NCBI GenBank assembly: GCA_018389105.1
Contig: JACATO010000966.1
Coordinates: forward strand, 1 to 64,000
Length of the DNA: 64,000 nt
DNA from: Nautilus pompilius
Lineage: Eukaryota; Mollusca; Cephalopoda; Nautilida; Nautilidae
Direction: 5' to 3'
This document shows, piece after piece, positions 33,610 to 46,699 of the stretch; position 1 is the first letter of the stretch; the number at the start of each line of letters is the position of its first letter. The notes below the pieces were generated by a model, which was given only the letters and a program-made list of their open reading frames with translations, was not told where the DNA came from and made no database searches. Made by a program: the position numbers and the translations under genes.

Positions 33610-35240
33610 ACAGGATAACATCATACCTTTAGAATGAACTAAATTTAGCGTTCATAGAAATAACTTTGCTGGGTCCATAATTATCTAAAAAACTTAAAGT
33701 GATAACATCACAATTAATGGTTGACATGCTGTGATGTGTGGTTCATCACATTAAAAAAATTCTTTTTCTTCTTTTCCTGGTATAATGCAGTGTCATTAAA
33801 AATGTTAAAATGGGAAGTTATTTTTGAATGCAAGTGAATGCACATTGTATGCATATGTCTCTCTCTCTCTCTGTGTGTGCGCATGCATGTGCGTGTGCAT
33901 GTATGTGAGTGTGTGTAACATTATGGTTCTCAAAAATAAACAAATAAAAAAGAGTAATGAAACTTAAAAAAACCAAACAACATTAGATGCATCCAAAAAA
34001 TTCAGTTTTGCTTCTTCTTCAAAATAAATTTTACCATTATGCATCAAAGTCAATATCAAACTAAAGGACATAATTATAAATTAGCTAAGCTGTCAAAACT
34101 TTATACTAGAATATGCATATCTAGTAAGAAGAGTGTGGATGACTAGCATAAGTTACCATAGCTATCTGTTAGCAATGACAGTGAAAATTATTAATGAATT
34201 GTATTTCTTAAATATTTCTCTGCCTTAGATGAAGAGACTTGTTACCCACAATGTTTTCCTCAGCTTTATCTATTAATTAAATGAAACTGTTATAGCTAAA
34301 TCTAATACATTTTGAAATTAAAAAGAGAGATGCAGTATTTACAGTAACATTTATTTAGTGCCAAAATAATGTAAGTAACATCACTCGATCTATAATACTA
34401 TTTTACTTGTTCCTCTACTTTTTATGGTTTTGGTTCTAATTATATTATATATATAATGTGAATGCAGTGTTTTCTGCTTTCATTATCTAGTTGAAAATAT
34501 ATACATTTTTCTTATCACTTAAACACACAAACAACCCCCCCTGTATTAAATTAAATAGAGATATAGAAAGACAAAAGAGCAGCAAGTTAAAAAAAAACTA
34601 TTTGTAGTCCAATTTAACCAAAAAGAGTGCCTTGTGCATTCATAAAAATAACAATGTCAGACACTGCTTTCTTTGACTGACTTGATAAACATACCATGAG
34701 GAAAACATCTGCTAGACTTCTGAAGCATCTAAAACCCAAAACCAAGATAAATCAAATAATTTAAATATTTCTGCACACTTCAAATGCTTAAAAATATGAA
34801 ATTTTAAAGAGAATCTATGCTAAAACTTTCCCAGATAATTTAATATTTCTTCAACCATAAGGCTGGTATTACACAACAGCTGGGGAAAAGAGAAAATCAT
34901 ACGCCAATATTTCTTTAAATTTTCATTCATAATAAATATTTTTCAACTTTCAATGCTACAATTTTTCTCCCCTTTTGTATGAACTGTAATTAAACAGAGC
35001 TAATGTTTCCCTAAAAGTTATTAATGTACCTCCGAAAACCCCACCGGCACAAGACAAAGACAAACTAAAACTAAGGGGACAGCGCTATGGCAAAACCAGC
35101 GACCCATGGGTAATTTCTCAGTTTTAAGGGTCAGAGTCTTTCTAAAGCAGGCGATGTCTAGACAACCGTTTTAACACGTTCCTGCCTGAAGAGATGGGTG
35201 CACGTGAAAACATTGATGCATTATTAGGTGATTGAGCCTG
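33610..35240. other. gene-free AT-rich sequence with CT/GT microsatellite
   Basis: A TCTCTC run followed by a GTGTGC run lies at 33857-33915. ACTAAAGGACATAATTATAA at 34060-34079 resembles a dispersed motif. No coding gene was recognised. Confidence 0.5.
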
Positions 35241-35249
35241 ACAAGAAAA

Positions 35250-35950
35250 GCTGAGCTGTTTTCTGCACAATGGGAAGCTAAATTATAAGGTCATTAGCGC
35301 CAATGGAGGGGGACAGAGTTCTGATTGGTCTGTTGTGGGCAAACCAGTCAGGAGCAGTGAAACTCACCTAATGACTGTGCTCGGCAAGGTGTCCACGTAT
35401 GATCAATATGCATCGCTATCAATGTCATATTTATCAATTCCGAGCCCTTGGAGGTGCTCGCCTCTCCTAGTATCTTTTCATAACACACAATCTACACAGA
35501 AATAATTCAATTAGTCAAAGCTCTAAATAATCTATCTTTTTCCGCGCCCTGGCCCCATTGGCTTGTCAGCCAATTGACCGCTTCTGGAAACAACGTGTCT
35601 CCCGCAGGAGCAGACTGTAATCAGAAATCGGCAGAAGACAACTGGGCAAGATTAAGGCCCGGTGCCACCTCATGAAATTTTCATCTCTTATTACCAGCTA
35701 TTCTGTGTAGTGGGGCCGCTTTATTCAATTAACTAACACGGTTCGATTCAGAAGGGATTATGTTTTCCAATGAGAAAGGATTATTGTTTCTGCTCAGATG
35801 ATTAGATGAACAGAACTCGACGGCTCTACATTTTGTAAGTTGTCTCTGTGTTTGAAGATTTCAATTCATTTTCCTCCAATCTAGATAACTTCAAATCTCC
35901 CCCCACTACTGGTGGCTAATTGGTCCCTCCAGGGATGGGAAGGTACTTAT
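35250..35950. promoter_or_regulatory. strong candidate conserved non-coding element cluster with paired CCAAT boxes
   Basis: About 700 bp of high-complexity DNA with few homopolymers and moderate GC, the least degenerate-looking non-coding segment in the window. It holds ATTGGCT-TGTC-AGCCAAT (35557-35574), a perfect inverted CCAAT pair; CTGATTGGT and ACCAGTCAG (35331-35351), a second inverted pair with one mismatch; and several TAAT/ATTA homeodomain-type cores. No long open frame exists, which argues against coding. Enhancer or distal promoter function is inferred. Confidence 0.42.
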
Positions 35951-35959
35951 TTATGGCAT

Positions 35960-37280
35960 TTGAAAAATATTGCATTGCAACAAAACATGTCTCTTTATGA
36001 CAAAAACGGCGAAAATATACTCGACTGACAGAACTAAATCATGTTTATTTACAGTAATCAATTATCCTAGCTCCTGGCTCGAGTGATTTCAAAAGGCAGC
36101 GTCATTTTGTAGCCAATATAGTTTACTGGTAGTTCCGAGAGAGAGAGAGAGTACAAATCTCCCAAGACCGTAACCAAACACAAAATTGTCTGACAGTGCA
36201 GCAGTTAATTGATGTCACTTCTCACCAACGTTTTGCCTTTTTTAAAAAAATTTTTCATTCAACAAAGCCTTTTGTTGGTTTTCTTTCAAATGTCTGAATA
36301 AATTTACACAAAATTTTATTGAATAAAAAATCACTTAAGAGATACTCTGCCATTGGAAAACCACAGGTATCAGCTTTAAATAGAATAAAAACAGGGCTTA
36401 ACTCTTTTTTTTTTAAAAAAAAGAATTCAGGAATCCATTTTGGCTTATGCAAGGGCCCCAAAGAAAGCAAAATGGCCAGGAATGTAATTCTTAAATTGAT
36501 TAAAACTATCTGTATTATCAGCTACAATCCTTAGTAATTTATTCTGCGCCATTATCAATTCTAATACTTAAAAAAAAATTTTTTTTCTGGTAAGCAAACG
36601 ATCTTTTTTGGGGGGTGTGTGTGTGGTGTAACTGTTGGGGCTTGTGTGTGAAGTTGCGAGTAGGTGGTGGGAGCTGGGTTGGTTCCACAACCGGCCGCAT
36701 TAGCCAGTTTATAATTATGACCCCTAATACTAGTAACTTGTAACAAGTGAAAATAAAATTAACCTTGTCCACATTCTTAAAACCCAAGCCTATTGTGAAA
36801 CTATTTACAATCTTTGCACTTCAGTAAAGTCTCTGGAACTATTAGCCTGTTGTGAACTGGCCTATGGTCTTCCATAGAGTTCCTGGAATCATTAGCTTGC
36901 TGCTGTTGGTAGTTTATGTAACTAACCACTGGTTATTTAAAAGAATCACAGTGCAGTCACAAGGCAAATCATCATCACAAAATTTTTTATGCTACCTGGC
37001 ACCCACAAAATATGGTAATTCGATCCCAACCAACTAGAGACTCAACCGCTGAAGACGCAGCACCAGGAATTCTCTGGCTTTACCAAATGAAGTGATGCAA
37101 CGTTGAATGGGTGAGAAAGAATGCACAGGTAAGAATTTGTGTGAAGCAGGCTGCATATTAAACAAACACAATCTGATGATTACAAGCATGGGCAAAGATC
37201 TTAAAAAGGACCATTGAATAGACAGAAAATTCTTGGTAATCTTTCATAATTCAACATCCGCAAACATGAAAAATTGGGGA
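35960..37280. other. gene-free AT-rich sequence
   Basis: Includes a short (GA)n at 36138-36152 and a dispersed motif (ATAATTATGACCCCTAATAC) at 36710-36729. Frames at 36255-36787 have no known domain. Confidence 0.45.
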
Positions 37281-37286
37281 CAAAAA

Positions 37287-37350
37287 CCTAAATATAAAGC
37301 AAAATTGTACTAAAATATCCTAAATATAAAGCAAAATTGTACTAAAATAT
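37287..37350 (+). repeat. perfect 32-bp tandem duplication
   Basis: CCTAAATATAAAGCAAAATT then GTACTAAAATAT occurs twice in a row (37287-37318 and 37319-37350) without a mismatch, so the duplication is recent. Confidence 0.95.
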
Positions 37351-37824
37351 TCCTTTTATTTAAAATCTTGTAGATTTATTCAAACAAATAATGAAATTAT
37401 TTTTTTTGTCTCATAAAACAATCAAATGGATTTCATCAGTGTTCTAGTTCTATTAAGTGATTTCCCAAAATTGCACACACTGGTACTGAAGATGGCAGGG
37501 GGGAAAGAGACAACATATGTCTAAAGCTTGCCACATTCCACTGATACTTAAGAAAATGTTTATTCCCACAATGCAATGCAAAAAAAAAAAAAGATTTTTA
37601 AAAAAGCTACCTCCACTCTATCCAAAATAAACATGGGAACAATCCTCCCTATGTGACTTTTTTGAATTATAAATATTATCTGTATCATCAACTGGAGCTC
37701 AGTGATTTCTCAACTTCCAAAGCATTGCATCATGGGAATGTTGTTTTAAAAACTTGTTTCAATTTCATGCATTTTCACTTTAAGACAATGAGGAAAATTA
37801 AAATTTCATTTAACCCACGGAGGT

Positions 37825-37876
<52 letters not shown>

Positions 37877-37877
37877 A
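37825..37877. repeat. (ATT)n microsatellite
   Basis: About 15 ATT units, ending with an AGT interruption. Confidence 0.93.
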
Positions 37878-37879
37878 TT

Positions 37880-40140
37880 ATCACATTTGTACTGCAACCA
37901 GTATTTACTGGTATCTGATAAATTCTTTGTACCACAAAGTGAAAACAGTTTTTTTGTAAGGCTTTTCAGTGTCAAGTCGCCATGACGAAGGGATGGTTAG
38001 AGCTTGAAGCACAATATTCTAAAATTTACCTATTGTTTTACTTCGCTTTGGTAAAGAGCCTAAAAAATTCAGTGAAATTACGCAGCTGCATCTCCATCCA
38101 AATGTTTGCTCTTCAAAAAAAAAAAAAAAGAAAAATGAGAGAAATATAAATGGCTAGAATCTAAAGGAACAAATAGGCATGTGAAGATGCTTACTTTGTA
38201 TTTAATAACGATAACAGGTGTCTGCAAAGCCACATACATGTCCATTTAACTTTAAAAAGGACAAACAATAAAATCAAGAGAAATCCTGTACATGTGTGGA
38301 TAACAAAATCACAGAAATGAGAGAGAAATTACTTGAGTTTTCATGATGATGCAAGAGGAAGGATAATGGTTTGGAAAAGTAAGGATAAAAGAAATTAAAA
38401 AGAAATAATCCAGTGTATCTTACTAATTTATTAGTCTCTGAAAAAATAATAAAGAACATGGGAATTTAAGCAACTTTATATAACCCTAACCCAAACTCCC
38501 TGAGCCAATGAATGAAAACAACTTATTTGACTTGGGTTGACTCCCAACCAACTGAAGCATTTTTAGAACCATCTGAATGGTCTCGTCTGATTTTAAAAAA
38601 AAAAAAAAGGTCGGGGGGAGAACTAAGGGAGATGGGTGGGTAGTAGACATGCCTGACTCTCTATTATTCACTTGACTTTCCAAGGTATGAATTTTTAAAA
38701 ATGTCTTATCACATGAAGCAAACAAAGAGAGCATATTAAGAAAAATTATGCTGTTGATATTTAAATAAGTTCTAAAACTTACCTGCTTCGCCATCTACTT
38801 CCAGGAACAATGTGCCGCTTGTTTTTAAAAAAAAAACTAAAGAAATTTTGATTTCGCATCTTTGCCCCTTCCCCCCCAAAATATAAAGAAAAATATTTAC
38901 AAATTCTTTATAAACGAAAGTTCACACAAGAAATGTGCATTCGTTTAAAGTTGGTCATTTTAGAATGTTTTACCTGGCATTATATTTTTTTGTGGGGCAA
39001 CAGAAACTATGAATGACCTATTTTGACATCAGTGTTGGCTCTTGTTGTTCCAATGATAGCGAATGGCATCAGATAATACTGTAGCAGGAAGGTGAAGCCA
39101 GTGTGAAGATGGGCCAGTATCCTGCTGTTATGGATAAACACAAGGAGTTTCTGAGAATTTGAATAAATAAAGATGGATGATCCCAAAGAACACTGCGAAA
39201 ATCAGATTAACATATTTCTGCTAAACATCGTCATGCAAACTGCTACTCTATCCATGAGGTGGTAGGGTAAATGATCACATAGATCAAAGCCAACCTTAGC
39301 TGTTCAGGGGCTTCATAGAAGCAGAATTGTGAGAAAGTAAATGGCCAGCAGGGGTCAAAAACTACCAGGATTGTATCTATAGAGGCAGGTTGGTATGTAC
39401 ATCAATAGTGTTGTTCTACAATCTGAAAGGTTTTTCTAAACAAGCTTGATGAATGAGTGTATGGTGCAGAGGAAGGACTTTGGAATAACATCTGCAAAGC
39501 ATCATAGAGGGGACCCAGGGACTACAAAGTGTAGGGGGAGCAGGGGCAGAAGGGTAGGGCTGAAAAAGGATACATATGTACGATGACAGAAAAGGTTATC
39601 AGAAAGCTTATAATTATCTGGCTGGTATAAATTTGCTGGCCAGTGATTGATGAGTTACTTGTCTCTGCTTTCCTCCTCCCCAACAGGGACTCTCCCCCCC
39701 CCAACCTCTACCCTCCTGTGCTGAGAGACAGCGGAGTTTCGCAGCTTGAAGGTCCGTTTAACAAATCTCCTTGCATTGAAAAGTCAGTAAGCAAATTTAA
39801 GGCTGATGCTGGCTGATAAGGGAAGATGTTTAGGTACATTATCGCAAACACAGTTATTTAAGTGGCACCAGTGTAAACATCAAGAAAGGTTGGGGGGACA
39901 CGCGCACAGACTCTACTGGCGGGCAGCATCAGTCAAGCAATATTAATCAACAGAAATGGCTGCAGCAACACATCAAACCAGTACCCCCCGACACAAAATT
40001 CCTTTCATATTTACCAATTAGATAAGCCAAAGACCAAAAATAAATTCTTCTTATTGGTGATTAGTTATTTCTATGATACAGAGCCGGCATCTGCCCTAAA
40101 ACCTGTGCCAAGAAAGGGCAACCAAATGGCAGGGCTGAAA
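37880..40140. other. gene-free AT-rich sequence; strong isolated splice donor on minus strand
   Basis: On the minus strand, AAGCAG|GTAAGT at about 38779 follows a short frame reading KRHIVPGSRWRS, but no acceptor or further exon could be paired with it. A C-run lies at 39687-39700. No gene was recognised. Confidence 0.35.
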
Positions 40141-40149
40141 TGGGCACAG

Positions 40150-40710
40150 AAATGAAACAGGAGATGCTCTTTACAGGTGAATCCAAGTATGAACTGTTTT
40201 GCAATAATCGATGACAATTTATTTGAAAAAGAATTGAGGAATTAATAGTCCATGTGTGTCAGCTACAGTGAGGTATAGGAAGGGAATCAATACAAGTATG
40301 GAGCTGCATATCAGCCAAGGATGATAGAGATTTGCATAAAATAAAAGGTATCCTAAATGCCAATAGGTATGGACCAGTCCTTGTCATCATGCCATTCCCT
40401 CAGGCAGACATCTCATTGGGCAGAAATTTATCTTCCATCATGAAAATGACCTTAAGCACATAGCCAATATGGTTAAAAACCGTCTGGAGTGTAAAGAGAT
40501 TGATGGAACACTCACAAGGATGCCTTGGCCTTCACAAAGTCCTGATGTGAGAATCACTGAGGTTACATGAGATTACATAGCTACTGAAAAGCCAAATTGT
40601 ATAAATTGTGGAAGGTGGTACGAGATATTTGGAACAACATTCCATAGCCATACACTGATAACCTGTATGGGAACACGAAACCAAGGCGTCATGTACGTAG
40701 ATAAAGCAAA
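40150..40710 (+). pseudogene. Tc1/mariner transposase, C-terminal two thirds, inactive
   Basis: Plus-strand pieces: MLFTGESKYELFCNN (family: VLFTDESKFELFGNN; the first catalytic Asp is Gly), SIQVWSCISAK (family: S.QVWGCISAKG), LHKIKGILNANRYGPVLV, FIFHHENDLKHIANMVKN (family: FIFQQDNDPKHT; the second Asp is Glu), and MPWPSQSPDVRITEV (family: WPSQSPDLNPIE; the Glu is kept). Several stops interrupt the frames, for example after CNNR. With two of three acids changed, the copy was dead long ago or is very old. Ends were not identified. Confidence 0.8.
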
Positions 40711-40719
40711 CGGTTCCCA

Positions 40720-41160
40720 AACTAATGCACTGTACAATGTATTCATTTTGTCCGTATATTTTTGGTGTTAATGCACTGCTGTGTATGTGTATTACTATAC
40801 GCATTCCTCAGTTGCAATTACTCATTATTTGTGCATATCCTGCATAATTATTTCCAATTCTGTATATTCCACCAGTGAATGCAAAGGCAATAAGAAGATG
40901 TGGCTTGTAACCTTTTATCACCACACCAGATTTAATCAGATATTATTCACAGGCCCTAAATGCCTTGAGTAGGAAAGATTTACCGTGAAGAGACTTGCTC
41001 ACCTTGCAACAGTCATTTTCTTTTGATTCTAAATAGCGAGAAAAAGAATACTTTCAACCAGCAGCAAAGCAAACTAGTAGATTTTACTTTCTGGTGAATA
41101 TTTCTTCTTATTATTATTATTAATAAGCTTTAAATTTAACTGGGCAGAATGCAAATATAC
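40720..41160. other. gene-free AT-rich sequence
   Basis: Probable 3' flank of the Tc1-like copy. Nothing else recognised. Confidence 0.4.
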
Positions 41161-41169
41161 TGCCATTTT

Positions 41170-41480
41170 AGATTTATGTCTGTTTTTTTTCCTTTCTCAA
41201 ATTTCCATTCTGCCAGGAGTCGGCTGCAATTCCATTCTTCAGAATTTGCATTGGTGTGAATTTGTAAGCAGCAGCCGTTCACTGCACCATTGTCTAATGA
41301 AGACTTTCGCACTTCAAGTGAAATGCGCGGCGAATCTGATATTCAAGCACATTTTTTCCTTTGAAACCGACCGCTCACAGACAAGTCAGGCGGCGACTCA
41401 CTGGGCAGAAAATCTCACACGTGGCATTTCTTCTTGGAGAGACAGAAGCCAGAAGCAGGATGGAACCCCATGTTTCTGGG
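41170..41480. promoter_or_regulatory. candidate conserved non-coding island
   Basis: About 300 bp of balanced sequence with several CpGs and mixed words (CCAGGAGTCGGCTGCAATTC, GCAGCAGCCGTTCACTGC). Two overlapping plus-strand frames cross it (41246-41563 and 41361-41885) but neither has a domain. Could be regulatory or an unrecognised exon. Confidence 0.28.
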
Positions 41481-41650
41481 GGGGGGTGTGTGTTTTCCCT
41501 TGTTTTTCTAGAAGAAACAAGCAAACAAAGCACATTCAATGGATGTTTCAGGTCAGGTGGTAGCAACAAATTTCTTTCCCAATTTTTTTTTTTTAAAAAA
41601 TATTTTCTTTTAACATCGATATCTTTTTTGTCTGGACGACGAAGTACTTC

Positions 41651-41653
<3 letters not shown>

Positions 41654-41695
<42 letters not shown>
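41654..41695. repeat. (GA)n microsatellite
   Basis: Uninterrupted run of about 20 GA units. Confidence 0.95.
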
Positions 41696-41697
<2 letters not shown>

Positions 41698-41699
41698 CG

Positions 41700-43375
41700 G
41701 GGGTTTACGAAAATAATGTCTCATATCCAATACATCAACTGTTTCTTATCACAATATTCTGTCTGCTTTGTTTCACTCTGTGGAAAGTTTTTTTTTTTAA
41801 ACCCCCCCCTAATTCCATAAAACTCCGCAGGTTATCATTGCTCTCTAGTTCAGACATTGAACAGATACATCACACAGAGCAATAATTCAATCCAGCATTC
41901 ATTATTATACCTGCATGGCTTACCGTACTTGGTATCGTTCTCATTCTCTCCCACATTATTTCCCCTTTGTTTGCCGTGTCAGTCGGTTTAACACAAAAAA
42001 GGGAGTTAACGACAGCTACGTGTAAAAGAAGGCAGACAGACAGATTGTCAGAGTAACCTAGGTGTTCTTCATCTTTAAATCTAGTTAACCCCAACTCCCC
42101 TCCCTTTTTTCCCCCCCCTCTCCAGTAATTTTTATAACATTATTTTAAAATGTTTAGTTTAAAACACACCAAATACCATTTTGAAATTCATGTGATGTGT
42201 GGACTTTATTGCTGGGCAATCAGCACTTGCAGTTTTATTAAATGCAAAACAAAATGGAATGAAATCTGATTCAGGTTGAATAATTAGGGGTTAATTGGAA
42301 AGAATGCCAGAAACAGCACAAACAAGAAGGCTGGCAAATGAATTAGTATAAATTTTTTTCTTGGTTGGCAGGGGCAGAGGCTGTGAAATCAGAAATGAAG
42401 GCACAGAAAGGATCAAAGACAGAAAGGGGGGAAACAGAAGATCACATGGTTCCATAACATCAAAGAAATGCCCAGAAGATTAATTACACCGTAAGACTGA
42501 ATGCTATGGTCCAGCATGGTTTGGGGAGGGGAGAAAAAGGGGTCTGGCTCAAAGATGCCATTCTAACCCGGTATAATACATTTTCCTAGAAATCATACGC
42601 GCTGTGTAATGTAAAGAGGATTCTGGTAGAACTGCGGCTTTGGTGTGTCTTTACTTTCCATGCCAACTAGTTCTAAAACACGGTCAGTCCCATAACAGGT
42701 GTCGAACAACATTTTTAAAGAACAGGGTGATTAAACCTTAATTTAAAACAAATCGGTATTACTACCACACCACGTTAAACTCTGTACAGAATGCCAGGGT
42801 TAAAAGACAGGGGGATATCTCATTTTAAAGGGGCAAAAAAATAAATAAATAAAGGAATTTAATCTGAAAGATTTAAAAAAAAAAATTTCCAGGTATTCTT
42901 GAGTCAAGAAATATTTAAATAAATATGTAGAAAAATGCTTACAACTAAAAGGTATAAGTGAGTTGACGATATGTTGTTACTAGTCTATTATAAATGAGTG
43001 ATTATATACTAACAACATCTACAACATTTGCCTGTCTGTAAAAGAAAAACACCAAATAACTTTAGCTGAAACGTAAATATCTCTAAATCTGATTGATTAT
43101 GTAATTACAATTTTATTTTAAAGTCTTGACTTTAGATAATTCAATTTCTTTCATGTAATGTGGGGAAAACCAGGGCTACATAATGTGTCGATAGGTCCGA
43201 GGAAGCACACCCCATAATTAACAAAGTAACCTGTTTCACTCGATAATACCCGATTTCCAGAGATCCTAGACGATCCACCAACACATGCAGCCAGTGGTCA
43301 CCTGACTACAATAGTGATAAAGCACTTGGTAAAAATCAGCCAGTGCTATAACATGGTAGCATGTCCTCTGTGCTG
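41700..43375. other. gene-free AT-rich sequence
   Basis: C-runs near 41803 and 42112 and A-runs near 42868. No recognisable gene. Confidence 0.45.
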
Positions 43376-43379
43376 CACC

Positions 43380-43900
43380 TCTAGACATCTAAAGTTGTAT
43401 CACAGTATTCCTTTGACTACATCTCTGCCAGCATAAAGCCATTAAACGAGCTCCTATTTCAATGGCCAATTTACAGTTCTTCCTGTGTTATAGTGGTTGG
43501 TTTAAACGAACAATTTACGGTTTATTGCATTTGGCTATGAATTTTCCGCAAAATAACTCATCTTTCATTCCTAGGAGAGGGTGGTAGGAACAAAGGTAAC
43601 CAGGGGTAGACTCTGCTGAGATTCCACTGTGGATTAAAGCTAGTAACCAAAAATGTTTAATGTTGGTGCAGACTCTTTGCGAAATAACTCAAATGACTTA
43701 TCAATGGTCTACCGTGTGATGCAAATGTTTCTGATGCCTCCGTTCCACTCATCTGTGCTCTCATAAATGTGTATTTATGGGAGAAACGAGATGAAAATTG
43801 TCAGTTGACTTCCGATTTAGTTAATAAAGTCTTGGCCAGCAACCTTTGATCTGCCAGATCCGTTATTTAATGCAGCATCCGTGAGGAACAGAGTAGAGTG
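43380..43900. promoter_or_regulatory. candidate regulatory cluster with inverted TTTATG sites and TCF-like site
   Basis: CATAAATGTGTATTTATG (43762-43779) is an inverted pair of Cdx/posterior-Hox-like TTTATG cores. CCTTTGATC (43843-43851) is TCF/LEF-like. Segments such as TTCAATGGCCAATTTACAG are balanced and non-repetitive. No coding domain. Function is inferred from motifs. Confidence 0.33.
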
Positions 43901-43909
43901 CCCTCTTGC

Positions 43910-46470
43910 AACGCATTTATTGATATGTTTTAAAGAGGATTTTTTGTTGAAGTTTGATGAATGATAAAAAGACATCTCTTTCTCTTTAGTGATTTGTAGT
44001 GTAGGCTTTAAGACCTGTTAGAAGCCACATCAGATGCTGTTTAGCAAAGGGGAGGAGAGGGGAGATTAAAAAACACACAAAACAAACAAACACTGTCATG
44101 GTACGTTTTTTTTGCCATGGTTTTTTGGTCGGAATATGTCTTAAATAGAAAATGTCCGCACTGCCGCCAGTGAGAAATCTGGTACCGGAGAGAGGTCTAA
44201 AGCTGGCTCCGTATCCATCGGTGTGATATGAGACTGAATTGGGGAAAAACGGAATCTCCATCTTCACTACAAAAACAACCAGTCAGAAGTTTTGAAATAT
44301 GAATTAGGAAGAGCTAAACTGTGTTTACTGTTTGAAAGCAGCTGATGTTCCAGTCCTCCCCCCCCCCTGTACAAATCGCTGGGTCAGCTCCATCTTAAAG
44401 CGCGTGGAATACCCGCTGCTGATGGGATCTCGGTTGTTTGGACAGGGCTGAGGGGATTAGGTCACCAAAATGAACGTAGGCATGCACAAATACAGCCATC
44501 GAGGACTCCGCCTCTCCACTCCAAGTTTCCTAGCTGCTGGAACTGTCTTTTCAGCTTGGAGACAATCAACAGGTTGTTGTTGTTGTTTTGTTGTTTTTTT
44601 TTCAGGGCCTCTTGTTACCTGACAAATACAAGAAATTGATGAAATCTACTGGTCACCTGCCCTCTATTGGACAATCGTATCATTGGCAATACACAACAAA
44701 CTGTTAAAGCTTAGTTTAATAATAATAATAAAAAAAAAAGAAATAACATGTCAATTAATCCCTCCATTGATTTATAGAGAAAGGAGGCTCCTGACACCTC
44801 CACACTGGTTGACAGAGATGCCTCATATACCCTTTTATTGAAGGAAAATCCTGGTTCAAAACAAAACAACAAAAAAAAAAAGCAAACCCATAAAAACCCT
44901 GAATAGTTTCAGCATCAGTTATTATTACTTCACTACAGAAAGCAGTCTATTTCTGTTATAATACCCAAACAACACAGGACCTTTTTATTCGTCAGATTTT
45001 TAGCAATTTTGACGTACACAAGTATCCAAAGATTTTTAATAATAGTATGAGCCTTCTTAGTTAGTTTTTCTTTTCTTTTTTTTTGCAATGAGAAGAACTA
45101 ATAATTTCTTCTAAAACGACTCCCTGAGCTTATCCTTCAAGTTGCTGCCTTTCGTTTTTAAGTGTCTCTGCAAGTGAGCAGACTGCATGGCTCCATCCCA
45201 CAACATCTCATTACATACAACACGTTGAGGAAGTGGTGGATTATGCTGCGTTGTTTCTTGTCAGGTGGCTCAGAGTCACATTTAGTCCGATCACTTTCCA
45301 CAGGTGTCACTACCAGAAGGCTCATTCCTTCGAACTTTAACCAGGAACTTATCCACATATGTTAGACAACTGTACTGTTCAGCAGAACCAACTCTTGAAG
45401 TCTGTAATACAATGTCTCATACAAAATCAAATTTTAACCAAAAATCCAGTGACAATATCTATGTTACATTTTATATTAATCTTAAATAAGTTTAATAAAA
45501 TGTGGAAAAATAAATAAAATATATAAATACTTTGTAATGTATATATTCAATCAGAATTTCATTAGAAGAGACGGCCATAAATCATCATGTGGCTAGAAGT
45601 CCATGAAGTACATACTTTGAGGTGTATCTGTAAGGTGCTAGTGGAGTACAATGGTAACTAGCCAAAACTACTCTCCAATTTTGAGGTGTGCAGTTTACTT
45701 TCTTTTAAATGTTTCTAAAATGTTCTTGTGTACCCCCAGAAAAGTCTCTATGTATTGATCACTGGATCAAGTGAATATACGAAACTTTCAAGAGAAGCAA
45801 CTGTGGATGGATGTACGTAATTTTTATCTGTCTGCTGTATGGCTGCCACACATCCAAAGACAAATGTTTCAGTTTGCTAAGGAGAAATCTTTCTAAAATT
45901 CACTCCTCCTATCAGATTTATTCTCAGGTAATGTGATAATTCTGGCCACCATTGCATGTACACATTGAACAAGTTAAATAAATATTTGGGCTGATAAGCC
46001 AATGGATTGTACTGTTATAAGTGTGAGGTCATGCTAATTCTGAGGAGGAGGATTTCTGATTGGATGGCTGCCCTATTGTTAGTGGTAATGGTGGACAAGA
46101 TCTTTGTATAAATAATAACCTAAAATTGGGATAAACAGAGCAATCAGGTATACTCGTGCAAAACAAATACGATGCCAGACTTGTTAAATAAACCTGCTAG
46201 AATGAAGACACCAGACATTCCTAACCTAGTATCCTTTATCTTATTAAAAAGTAATGTGAATGTATGAAATGGTCTGTCTGGTCAAACTGTTCAATGTACC
46301 ACTGTTTGTTTATTTTAAAATGCTTTGGATAGCTGATTTGAAAGGATGGCGGCTTTGTTAAAGCTGAAGGACTTCCTGTCCCCCCCTTCATTTCTGTAGT
46401 ATAACATGTAGCTTATCTTCTTGATGTTGACTATAAGCCTCATCCACCATCTGGCTATTCAAGGGAGATT
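43910..46470. other. gene-free sequence
   Basis: The minus-strand frame 43986-44267 (RPLSGTRFLTGGSADIFYL) looks less biased than its neighbours but has no known domain. A TTGTTG run lies near 44580 and A-runs near 44730 and 44872. Nothing else recognised. Confidence 0.4.
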
Positions 46471-46495
46471 ATTTCCACTGGGATGTGATGACAGA

Positions 46496-46695
46496 TTAAA
46501 TAATATATATTTTGGCTATCAGCAAACATTTCTGTGACTGTACACCAATGACCTCTTTCTGATTTTCTGTAGACTGGTAGAGATGGCTGTTTGTTCCAGT
46601 ATCGGAAACACAGACGTCTTTTATTATTTCACCCGTCATCACATCCTCTAGAACGAGAATCGCTTTCTTCATAAAACTCGCCGACATGTTTTGTA
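46496..46695 (-). other. unassigned open segment, possible small exon
   Basis: Minus-strand frame starting at an internal Met (MSASFMKKAILVLEDVMTGE) and running to a stop with balanced codon content. Upstream is a purine-rich leader. No homology recognised and no splice site chosen. Reported because composition is unlike the surrounding AT-rich frames. Confidence 0.18.
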
Positions 46696-46699
46696 AGAA

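Noticed and set aside
38770..38800. Minus-strand exon ending in AAGCAG|GTAAGT with RHIVPGSRW
   Set aside because: The donor is good but no acceptor or neighbouring exon could be paired and the segment is too short to judge.
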